NCBI GenBank assembly: GCA_037954665.1
Contig: JBBMOL010000046.1
Span: 248,001 to 312,000 of the forward strand
Origin: Laguncularia racemosa
Lineage: Eukaryota; Streptophyta; Magnoliopsida; Myrtales; Combretaceae
DNA: 64,000 bases
Direction of reading: 5' to 3'
The notes below the pieces were generated by a model. That model did no database searches and had not been told where the DNA came from. It saw only the letters and a program-made list of their open reading frames with translations. A program made the position numbers and the translations under genes. This document shows positions 36,101-48,100 of this stretch, piece by piece. How positions within the stretch are numbered: the stretch's first letter is position 1; each line of letters opens with the position of its first letter.

Positions 36101-39100
36101 CCTAGCTTCTTGGTTGGATCCATTGGAGTGTTAGCAGGTTTACATCCAAGCATGCTTGTCTCCTTTAGTAAGTCTAGGACATACTTACGTTGAAAGACAA
36201 ATATTCCTTTCTTGGACCGTGCTATTTCCATACCCAGAAAGTATTTAAGATCACCAAGTTCTTTGATTTTAAATTCCTTGGCTAGGAGTCCCTTCAATCT
36301 CAGTAGTTCTTCTTTATAGTCACCTGTCAGAATGATATCATCCACATACACAATTAGTATGGCTATTTTCTTTTCTGGAGAGAATTTTACAAATAGTGTG
36401 ATCGGCTTGACATTGGGTGTATCCATGCTTCGTAATTGTTTTTGCAAATTTGTCAAACCAAGCACGAGGAGATTGCTTGAGCTCGTATAGAGATTTTCTA
36501 AGTTTGCACACTTGGTTGCTGTTGGATGAAGTTTTCAATCCCGGGGGTATTTCCATATAAACTTCTTCTTCCAGATCACCATTCAGAAAAGCATTCTTTA
36601 CGTCCAGTTGGTGTAATGGCCAGTCTAGGTTTGCTGCAAGAGAGAGAAGAATTCTGATAGTATTGAATTTGGCTACCGGAGCGAATGTTTCTTGGTAATC
36701 AATTCCATAGGACTGAGTAAAACCCTTAGCAACAAGACGTGCCTTTAGTCTCTCAATACTACCATTAGCTTGATGTTTAACAGTAAAAATCCACTTACAA
36801 CCCACAGCCTTTTTTCTCGGAGGAAGTTTTGTGATCACCCATGTGCCATTCTTCTCCAAGGCCCTGATCTCTTCATAGACTGCCTTTTTCCTTTCTGAAT
36901 TTTTTAAGGCTTCTTGAATGGAGTTAGGTACCTGCATTTTGTCAAGAGTCAAAACAAATGCCTGATAGGAAGTAGATAATTTACCATATGAGACAAACTT
37001 TTGAATAGGATGTTGTGTACAAGTTCTTACACTCTTTCTCAGAGCAATCGGCATATCACAGTTGTCAGTGATACTTTCAATCCCAGGATTGGAATTTCCC
37101 TTATCTGAGTGAGTTTGACTTGGCTTTGGACTTGGTTCAGGCTCTTGGACAAGTGTGAGAGGTGTTGAGAGTTCCATCCCTGTAATAGGCCTCTTCCTCT
37201 TAACATAGACACGAAGTTCCTTATTCGCGGTTTGTGGTGATTTGGGTTGGTTGGGAACAGATGACACTGGAGTTTGTGGTGGTGGACTTTCTGCTGGTGT
37301 ATCAAGGGTGAGAGGATAAGTGACTGGATCAGGTTGAAATGACTCGACAGAGGGCTGCAGTGATGGAGGATCAAGAGGTTGGATTGAATGACTAGGATCA
37401 GGTTCCCAAAGCTGATATTCCCTCAAGTTCTCCCTCGGAATTTCAGTTTTGTGGTAGTATGCTTGATGTTCAAAGAATGTCACATCCATTGAGTTGTAGA
37501 ATTTCCGGATGCTGGGATAATAACATTTGTAGCCTTTTTGTTTTGAGGAATACCTAAGAAAAATACACTTAATGGATTTTGGATCCAACTTGCTGCGGTT
37601 TTGCTGCTGTATATGAACAAATGTTGAGCATCCAAACACTTTTGGTTCTAGTGATTTGATCATTTTGGTATGTGGAAAGTGTTGAAGGAGGACTTGATAG
37701 GGAGTTTGAAATTTAAGAACTCTGGATGGCATTCTATTGATGAGATATGCGGATGTAAGGACGGCTTCTCCCCAGAAGAATTTTGGAACATATGTGGAAA
37801 ACATGAGAGATCGGGCCACCTCAAGTAAATGTCTGTTTTTCCTTTCTGCTACCCCGTTTTGTTGGGGAGTATCAACACGGGAACTTAAGTGAACTATGCC
37901 TTGTTCTAGGAGATAAGAACCTAGAACGGATTTGAAGTACTCTTTGGCATTATCAGTTTTAAAGACTTGAATCTTGGTCTGGAATTGAGTTTGTATCATA
38001 GAGTTGAAATTTTTGAAAAGTTGACATATTTCTGATTTTTCTTTCATGAGGAATATCCAAGTCAACCTAGTGTGATCATCAACAAATGATACAAACTATC
38101 GAGTTCCTGTTATATTTTTCACCCTTGAGGGACCCCATACATCGCTATGAATCATGGCAAATGGACGAGATGGTTTATACAAACAACTAGGATAAGTATT
38201 ACGAGTGTGTTTGGAGAATTGACAAATTTCACATTGGAAATGTTTTGGATTTTTATTGATAAACATTGAAGGGAAAAGCTTTTCTAAATACACAAAACTA
38301 GGATGCTCAAGACGATGGTGACACAGCATAATTTCACTATCTTTATTGACATAGGAATTGAAAACAGACTGACTTGTAAAAGGGAAGCCACTTGCGGGTT
38401 AAGTTTGTTTACTTTGAGGAGAATGGTCTTTGAGGAGATAAAGTCCCTAACACATCTTAGCATTGCCAATCGTCTTCCCCGAATCCAATTCCTGAAACTC
38501 ACATAAGTTTAGGAAAAACTTAGTTACACAATTTAGATCACGAGTCAATTTACTAATGGAAAGTAAATTACAGTCCAAACTAGGAACATGGAGAACAGAA
38601 TTTAAAGTCAGATTCTTAGTAATCTTGACTGAACCAATTCCCTCAACTTTTGATAATGAACCATCAGTTATTCGGACTGTGGAGTTGCTATTGGATGGAC
38701 TGTACTCGTAAAATGTTGTTGCATCTCTTGTCATGTGATCTGATGCTCCAGAATCAACAATCCACGGTTTTGTGTACCATTTGTCAACCATAAGAGCCAA
38801 CGAAGAATTACCTTTCTGTGCTAATAAGCTGGTTCCAGACACAGAAGTGTTGGATTGAGGTTGCGAGACAGTGTTTTGACTGAAGAGTTTCTGTAGGACT
38901 TCCAATTGCTCTTTGGTGAAGGGACTTAACCCGTTTGAGGTTGAAGTTGTGTTGTCATTTGAGTATGCTGCAATTTTAGCATGACCGTCTTTGTCATTGG
39001 TTGTTCTTGATGCCTTCTAATCAACAGGTTTCCCATGGATTTTCCAGCAAGTTTCCCTAAGATGACCAGGTTTGCGACAGTGATCACACCAAGGTCTCCC

Positions 39101-42100
39101 TTTCCTTTGCCGATTGTCATTGTTGTTTGGTGGTGGTCCTCGTGTTGCAAGGGCAGAACCTTCAAAGGTTGGAGTGGAATTTTGGGATCCCATCATAACC
39201 TTCTTTCTGCTTTCTTCACGTTGGACTTCAGAAAAAGCTTCTCGGATGCTAGGAAAAGGCTTGGTTCCCATAACTTTGCCTCGGACTTCATCCAGATTTT
39301 TGTTGAGACCAAGAAGAAATTTGAAGGTTTGTTTTTGTTCTACAATCTTCCTGTATAAGGCTGTGTCTTCGGGGCACTTCCACGTGTGAACTTCAAACAA
39401 GTCAAGATATTGCCAACAGCGAGTAAGGGTATTGAAATATTGAGTAACAGTAAGATCTCCTTGTCGGAGATCATGTAGCTTGGCTTCAATCTCAAAAAGT
39501 TCTGAGGTGTTTTCAGAACTTGAATATGTTTCCCTAACTGCATCCCACATTTCCTTTGCTGTCTTATATAGGAGAAATTCTCACCTATCTCATTATTCAT
39601 GAAATTTATCAGCCAAGACATCACTAAGTGATTCTCAGTGTTCCATGTCTTTAATTGTGGATCATTTTTCTCTGGAATGACACCTCCTCCAGTGAGATAT
39701 TCATCTTTTCCTCTCCCACAGATGAACATCATCACAGATTGGGACCACTGGAGAAAGTTGTGACCTTTGAGTTTGTGTCCAATGATGAGAAGAGATGCAC
39801 TTTCAGTTCCTCCATGGCTGTTTTTAGTAGGGGCTGGGAATGACGTGACTTCGAATGAGGAAGAGTCTTTTTCGTTCATCATTTTCCTGGTGAAGGCAGA
39901 TCTAATAGTTTCCAGGAGATGAAGGATTGACCAGTTGGTTGAAGGAGAATGTTGTGATGCTAGAGTGTGAATGTGAAATGGCCTAAGCTGTCGGAGCCCT
40001 AGCTATGGTTGAGAAGGGAATGACAGAATCACGTCAGACAAGTGAATAGCTCTGACAGAAGCACGCTAGGAAGAGAACGGCTCACGGCAGAAAAACAACT
40101 GGTCAGAATGATAGAAACACGTTAGGCAAGGGAATAGGTCTGATAGAAGCACGTCAGGAAGAGAGTGGTTCATGGCAAAAAAAAAAAAAAAAAACTGGTC
40201 AGAAAGAGGACAGCTCTGATACCATGAAGAGATTTGGAATTTATTTTTATTTTCTCTTGAACAGAAAGTGGTACAAGTATTGTACATATATACTAGTACA
40301 ACAGTAATATACAACTTGTCTTTCCTTAATCTAAGAAGACTAAATTAAGAATAAAATAATATCAAATTACATCCTATAAGATTTGATTCTGTAACTATAA
40401 ATTATCAAGATTATATGGCTATCAATTAGCCATATGCTTTCCTTATTTATTCCTTAGAATCTAAATACTAACTTTGGAAGATTTTCAATAGTTATTATGA
40501 ACCTAATCAAGCAAAACTCGATATTCTTGTGCCCTCTTTGTGGAGAGCTTTGGTTTAGGTGTGTCAATGAAAAATTACATTCTTATGGTTATATAATATT
40601 TATATGGAGCTCTTCCTTTTCCTATTCTTACAAGTGTTTGGTCTAGGTGTGCGCTCTCTGTTCCTTCCTCACCCCATTGCTGAGGGTGGCTACCCTCCAA
40701 AGCCGTAACCATCAAATCTCCACCACCCCTTTCCCTCCCACCTAGTCCCACTAACACCTTCCTCCATCAAGTAGTGCTCCCCGTCTATATTACCATGGAT
40801 AAACACTAATGCTTAGTTTACTTTGTTGAATGGAATAAGATTGTAATGGAATTAAAATTACTATTAAATGGAATAGAGGTGTAATTCCTATTACTGTGTT
40901 TACTTTATTGTCATTGAATTAATATTATTGTATTTACTTGGATGGATTAAAAATTGAGTGGGATTTGCTTAGGTAATAAAAAAACAAAAATGCCCTTTAC
41001 ATTAAAATAAAAAAAAAGAAAAAGAAAAGAAACTTGCAGTACATTAGCAATCTAAAAATGGATGACGAAACTGATTTCCATGGACGATGTGGAGATCTGG
41101 CGAAACTTGGTTTTCTAGGTAAAACTCGTTTCCACAAATGACGAAACTTGATTCCACATACGACGAAACTTGTTTCCCGGGTAACGACGATTGATGGCTG
41201 ATGAGATGCTACAACGGTCACGTTGGATAGATTTGGATGACGACGATGAAGTTGCAACGGTCACGTTGATGCCATACTTGAGTGGACGTCGAAGATGGAC
41301 GATGGACAGATCCAACTGTGTTGGGCCATGATGGCAACGATGGACAGATCTTCTGCAGATCACGACGACGTTTCGACGTTTCCACTGTGTGACGATGGAC
41401 GGATCTCCATGTTTCCATGAACTTGCAAACGACGACGACCACCGGCAAATTTGATCTCAACGTAGGAACAGATTGAGAAAAAGAAAACAAGGTCCCCACA
41501 GGATTCCAATTCAGAGATGTTGAAGGGGAATTGTAATTCGGCGATTTCATTAATTGCAATTTGCATTTGAATTCCTATTCCGTGCTCCTGGTGAAATAAA
41601 TGTTATAATCCCTATTCCATGTGGAATAGGGCCGTAGAATTCCTATTACGGTAAAGCAAACAAGGCGTAAAGATTGTGAGGGGAACTGCAATTGATGCTA
41701 TTCTTCAAAATTTTCCTGTAGCTTGTATTAGACTTTAACGATGTTTCTACAGCTATTATTTAATAATCTAATGTATATATAACTATCATATGAAAATCAT
41801 AACTTGCTTTGTCTGACCTATTTAAGCATGGAAATCATGAACTAAAATTTGCAAAACTTGTTACTGAAAAAGCAGAAATCTGTGAACATCCTCCCATTAT
41901 GGATTTAGTTTGATTGTGATTTTTTTTTCTGTCTTTTCGCCCTGCGGTAATTCAATCATACCTACATGTGAATGATCAATCTTATTCCGGTTGGTCATGC
42001 CTTGATAAATTGCTTAGCTAAGAGTCTCTGCATCATCACAAAAACACATACTAAAGTCATATCATCTCATCTCCCCACCCCACAAATCACAATCTGAAAA

Positions 42101-45100
42101 TTGTATTGATCAGTACCTAAGCAATTATGGCTTAATGTCCTATATAATTAATTTTATTTAGAAAACTCAAAATTGATGGCTTACTTTCTGTCTTAAAAGG
42201 ATGAAGCAATCTATAGGGAGTACAATCTCAAATTCAAATTCTCAGTTCAGTTTACCTCCATATATTTAGCCACCATGGCCCACACCTTTAATGAAGTACC
42301 ATTAACCACACTATTCAAGATGATATATCTCAGCATTACCCAGCCACTTTCCATTACCCAACCACTTTCCATTTAGACAGAGTTCGACCACTAAAGTTTC
42401 CAAACTTATACTTTCAAATCATGGTATGATGATGTAAGAATTCCAACAGACTTCATGATTCCCATCAATAAGAATAACTGCACATGAACCTCAAACTTAA
42501 ACTCACAACCAATCAACACATACAACATTGGGCTCCGCTTGACTTCCACTTTCACATCATATCCTTGAGTCTCTGGAAAAAAGAGAAGTAGATAACCTTA
42601 CACCCACCTAGGACTGAGCCCTATGCTTCAAAAGTATTCTGCAGTTCTTATAAGAAGTAAATGACCCCCTAAATATGCACTAATTTTTGAGGATTCTTTA
42701 AAATAGTGAGCAAACACACTCATTATGGTAAACATCCTAGAATAACAGTTCTCATTTCTAGAGTAGAAAATTAGTATTCACTAACCTGATCATCAATGGC
42801 ATTCCAATTTACATCCATTGCAAGTGGTCAGTCATTGCCAACCATATTTGTAGTTCAGTGTTGCCGGTTCTATAATCTATCAATTTGGATCAAGTCTGCT
42901 GACCAAGCTAATGGTACCCATTCCAATGAGTCGTGTATGTGTGAAAACCAACCACAATTTGTAAAAAGAACAGTACAATAAATGGGTAATATATTTGATC
43001 CAAAAAATAAATGGGTAATATAGTGCGAAATCTCTTACATCCATTAGTCTGCCAGAGTCAGTCTCAATCATACTGTCCCTAATGGTTTTTCCATTCTAAT
43101 TGTTTCAGTACTTTACTTTTTTGCAAAATTCTCTCCATTAAATTAGTAAGCATTATAACATTTTATTGGGCATATGATGGGTGCTAGAATGACTAATGCC
43201 CCCTGAATGTGGTTTGCATGCATAAAAGCTAAATAAAATTAAACGCTTTTATTATGTTATCTATACAACAAATTATAATACATGATAATACAAGTACAAA
43301 TCTTCAATTATCAGACATCATTAGAGATTTTCCTAACCTTATTATTCCTTGTTTGTTATTGAAACCCTGGTTCTTTGCTTGAACATTACCAATCTCCTTT
43401 AACACTATAGTTTGAAGAACATGAAGCTTCTATATGAATTTACTTTTTGATAGAAATCTTGGTATGAAATTTCTTAAGGACTCCTTTGAGTTTTCCAATC
43501 TTTTCTCCACAATATGCTTTTTCCATCTCAACCCTTGCCTTACATTTCAATGGCTTAATCCCTCTTCAATTCATACTGTACAAAGGAAGTTTTTGTGCTA
43601 GGGGTGATGACTAATGTGCTTATGTGTCTTAAGGAGTTCCTATAATGGCATGTCCTTATTTAGGAACTTGCACTTAACTCCTTCTTGCATCTTCCTTTTT
43701 TTAGTACTCTTGATTGGATTTAAGTATCCAAATTTTAGTTTCTGCCTAGGTTACACTTTATGCAGCTTATTTTGCCCCTCCTTTTTTCTATTCAAATTTT
43801 TTGTCCATTCACATTATCTAGGTAAATAAAAGTTGCCAAAGTGACCTAGCCTCTTTGGGCTCACTTTTTTACAAAATTAACAAGCCACCTCAGATTTATA
43901 GTGAATGTAGTATGTGCAATTATTTAAAAAAAATACATTAATAAGTTACTAGTCTTTATCATTAAGTTTGAGTGTAAATAATCCCTGATATTCGATTCTC
44001 TTGTGACCATATGAAATATTATGAAAATTAATGACAGGATCTAGTTATTTGATGATTATTTTCTATTATTGTTCCATCTGTTTGTATTTTGATGACTTCC
44101 TCAAATAGATATCTGGTGCAGCTCTTTGCTATAGTGTTGTATCTTTTAAAGTTGATAGGGAATTTTTTAGTTAGACCTTCTGGTGCTTTCTATGCAAGTC
44201 TCTATTTGCGTTCACCTGCTGAGAAGTCCTGTCTGTATTCTAAGTAGTCCTGTACATGGATGTTTTCTCTAGTCCTTGTGGGTAGCAAGTAGCGATTCAT
44301 ATGAACAAGTATATGTGCTTTTTCTTCTTCTAAATAAATTTATATAGAAGTTCAAACTTGACTCCTATCGGGTAAAGCTCAATATATTTTTAACCTCAAG
44401 TCAAGCTCAATTAGGCTTGAGCTTATTGAGCTAAATAGGTTCAAGCTTGAGCTTGAGCCTGACTCATTATCGAATCAAACTTGAGCAAATGTTGGGGCAA
44501 GCTTGAGTAGCGTGGGAATTGGCTTGATTCATTTACACCCCTGCTCAAAGCTATGCATGTGAAATTGAAATCTGGAAGGCATCCATTTTCATTATATATT
44601 ATCTTCTTTGTGGGCATTTAAGCTGTCCTGGTACTAGGATGATGTCTTGCATTTTCAGTTTATTATGTGGTGAAGGGTTTGCACGCTGTGTCTCCTCTAG
44701 CATTTTCTCGCTTTTGAATTGAAACGGTGCTTTGTTTAAGGTTCATCACTTGAAAATTGAGTTGCTGCCAAGTATTTTTACCCCATATTTACCTTTCCTT
44801 TTGCTATACTTATGATATTGTGACTGTCTCATTCAATTTGATGGACATTATTTCTGTGTTTTTTAAGTTAATCAGGTCTGGAGATATTGATGGTGCATTT
44901 GAAAAACTTCGTGAATGGTATCCTCAGATCATGCAGGTCAAAGCTCTGACATGAATTGTTCACATTGACTTCCATTCATAGTGGGACTGCTTGGTGGAAG
45001 AAATTCTAGAACCATTTTGCTTAATTTTGTGATACTTCTGCATATAAATTGCCTGCATTGAACTGCTCAAAGCATAAAAAGAAAGCATTGATATCTTGCT

Positions 45101-48100
45101 ATTTATGCCCCATCTCTTCTGCTTCTCATATTCATCATGTCCCTTAACCAAATACTGTATTGGACTTAAATTGTATTATGGCTATATTGATATATTGCTT
45201 TTTGATGCAGAATGATAAATCTGCCACTTGCTTCCTACTGCATTGTCAAAAATTTATTGAGCTTGTTCGGGTAAATTTCCTTCTATTGGTCTTGCAGCTT
45301 ATTCTTATTAAGAAACCTATAAGAGCAACTAGAATAGTATTGTATTGAGTTGTTGTTATGTCCATGGTTAATAAATCTGGCAAGCTCAATATGCATTTAT
45401 CCCATGGCTTGTGGTCTAGGATAGACTCCTCACTATGGATAATTAGCTCCTTTTGGGTGTTTTTTTCCCGATATTTGTTTCTTGCATGCTTTGTCTCCTT
45501 AACACCACTCCAATTTATCTTTTTATTTTATATTTATTTTTTTTATTTGTTTTTTTGGGGGGGTAAATGTGGCATTTATTAACTGAAAGAGCAAAAATAA
45601 AAGAGGTTCATATAAACGGGAGTTTGAAACTCCCCTGTATTCAGAATACATGGTAAGTCTTTGTACATTAATTTCAATACCTCACTTGGAGGCACAAAAT
45701 AAAGATCATTATTAAAAGCTTGCTGACTTTGGTTTGCTAGCCAATCTGCAACTGTGTTCCCCTCCCTTTGACACTGCTGCAAGACCTTTTCTTCCATCCT
45801 ATTCCAAGAATTTTTGGTGGATGGTGGTAGTGCACACTGGAAGCCCCCTCAAATTTCATAAGTGGGGGGATGCTGTGGTTGGATTGTTGAGAGCTTCTAG
45901 GAATTCTCAAGGGCAAGTTTAGGAATTTCTTTTTCTGCTATTGTGTAACATTTATGGTGGGAGCATAATGATTGTAGGATTGGGAATGGTCTCACTCTCC
46001 TTTCTTATCTACATTGGAGAATAGTTTCTGTCATATCTTCTTCTAGTTAGGTTGGTTGCCTTTAAGTTTGGTTGTTGGTAGGATCCTTTTGTATGCAAGG
46101 AGATTGGCTTGTGCAAACCCTCAAATTACATCTGTCAAAGTCCATTACTTGGCTCCTTTATGTATGTATCATTCTCTTATGATACAATCATTGAATACCA
46201 AAAAGAGAAAAGGTGTATCTTGTACCAACCTCTACCTAATTCCGTCACAGTTGAACATATTGTGCCTTCTACCTAAGATATATTTAAGTTTGTTGTCCTA
46301 ATTAAATCCCAAAAACATTGGGACTGTAATATTCCAACAGAGTTTATTGAATAAGCTAATGAATTCCCTATGATTCAGGTCCCCTAGGGGATGAGTGATA
46401 TGGTTGGCTTATTTCCAATTGTCGAAGTTTGGAGAATTTGACCTACAACAAATTAGAATTTTTCTTGACATTTCTATATTTCTTGGCATTTTCTTCTTAC
46501 ATAGCCCTTTGAAAATTCTCTATCAAACAAACTATATTTAATTATATAAGATAAAAACATAATTTGAGGCAATATATACCTTCTTAATTGTTCTCGAAAG
46601 AGGACATTATGATATCTTCAATAACCAGTTCTTATTCCCAAGGTATTGTAAAATCTTCAATGGGTTAAAGAGAGAATCCTTTGCCTTCTCTCTAGAACCC
46701 CTTTCTTTCTTTTTTTTTTTCCCTCCCTCCCCTCCTCTACTCTCCTCTCCTCTCCTCCCTCCCTTTTACTCTTCTCCTCTCCGTTCCTCTCATCTTTTCT
46801 GTCCTTTTAAAGTAAATCTTCACCTTTTTTTTTCTTTTCCTTTCTATCCTTTTTTCGGGTTTTGTGGTTTTCTTAGTTATCTGGTTCCTTTTAAAGTTGT
46901 TCTTTTGTTTGGTTTATGAAGACTTTTGTGTGAAGAAAGAGGAAGTTGTTCTTCAATAAGTTTGCAGCTAGAGCTCTAGCTGTAAGTGCTAAAGGTGGTG
47001 CTGGCCAGAGCAAAAGAAAAAACGGGTCTTCTTCAGCAAATTCTTTAACTGGAGAAATTTCTGTTTCTGTAGAAGGGAAGGTGGTTTCTGGTTTTGTGGA
47101 AGAGGATTTGACCAAAGAAGTCCTGAGTTTTCTTAAAAGGGGCTCGAGGTTAATAGACAGACTAGTGAAATAACAGCTGGAAAGGTAGGCAGAAGAGAGA
47201 AGGTTTTATTTGCTAGACAAAATATTTTTTCCTCTTCCAGCATAGAGGTTAAGGGTGCAGAAAAAGCTCCAGAAAAACCTTTTTCCCTTCCTGGCAATAG
47301 TCAAGTATCTCTATCTGATTCTACTTTGAAGGAAATGGAAAAAATTGCTGCAGAGGTTGAAAATCATGCTGGCTTTTCTGGAGAAATGTCGTCTCCATCT
47401 AATCAGGCACTAAAACCTCCCCAATCTTTTGCAGAAGTGGTTTCTGGCTCAAAATCACAGGAGAAGTATCCATCAGTTGAACCTAAAGTAAATTTTGCGC
47501 TAAATTATTATCTCCCAATGAGAGTGGGACGCGTAAAGGTGAAACCACCGAAATCTGTTTCTGAGATAGGTGTGAAAATTTGGAAGAACACCTTAGTGGG
47601 TTATTTCCTTGGAAGAAGTTTAGCATTCCTAGCGGTGCAGAGGTTAGCAACAACAAAGTGGGCAAATGAAGGCCTGGTGGAAGTTCTCTCAAATGGATGC
47701 GATTACTTCCTTTTTAAATTTGAAGATGAGGACTCGCTCTTGAAAGTTTTAAGGTAACTGTGGTTCTTTGCAAACAGGTTGTTGGTGTTAGAAAGATGGA
47801 GAATTGGCATGGCCCAATTGAGGGTCCAACCTAGGAAAATGCCCCATATGGGTTAGGTTGTAGGGCGTCCCATTGAAATTCCTCCACAATGAGGGAGTTG
47901 GCTATGCTGTGAGTGCATTAGGCAGACCACTCCAAGTAGACATAGTAATAGTAACAAATACTCGTGTCAGTATGTGCGTGCTTCGGTAGAAATGGAAGCA
48001 GATGGTGAATTCCTAAGGGAGTTTGATATTGAGTGTGCCAATGGCTTATAGTTTACAGAGTTGATGTGGAATATCACATTTTACCACCAAGATGTGTTGA

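Larger units (their letters stand above)
35111..40490 (-). mobile_element. Copia B: antisense Ty1/copia element with both LTRs, intron 6
   Basis: A 5.4-kb element opposite to the host gene. LTRs of 274 bp (35111-35384) and 266 bp (40225-40490) are nearly identical apart from an 8-bp deletion and scattered substitutions. A perfect 5-bp duplication flanks them. The Met-tRNA primer-binding site TGGTATCAGAGC lies next to the 5' LTR (40224-40213) and the polypurine tract CTTGAGGGGAAG next to the 3' LTR (35396-35385). Gag and pol domains are complete in order but carry stops and shifts. It is clearly younger than copia A. Confidence 0.95.

Noticed and set aside
39035..39389. Plus-strand open frames opposite copia B gag
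   Set aside because: Shadows of the minus-strand Gag frame with its CCHC knuckle.
44868..44877. Alternative acceptor at AATCAG for exon 7
   Set aside because: It would begin the exon with GTCTGG and break the phase from exon 6, losing the conserved LIRSGDID start.
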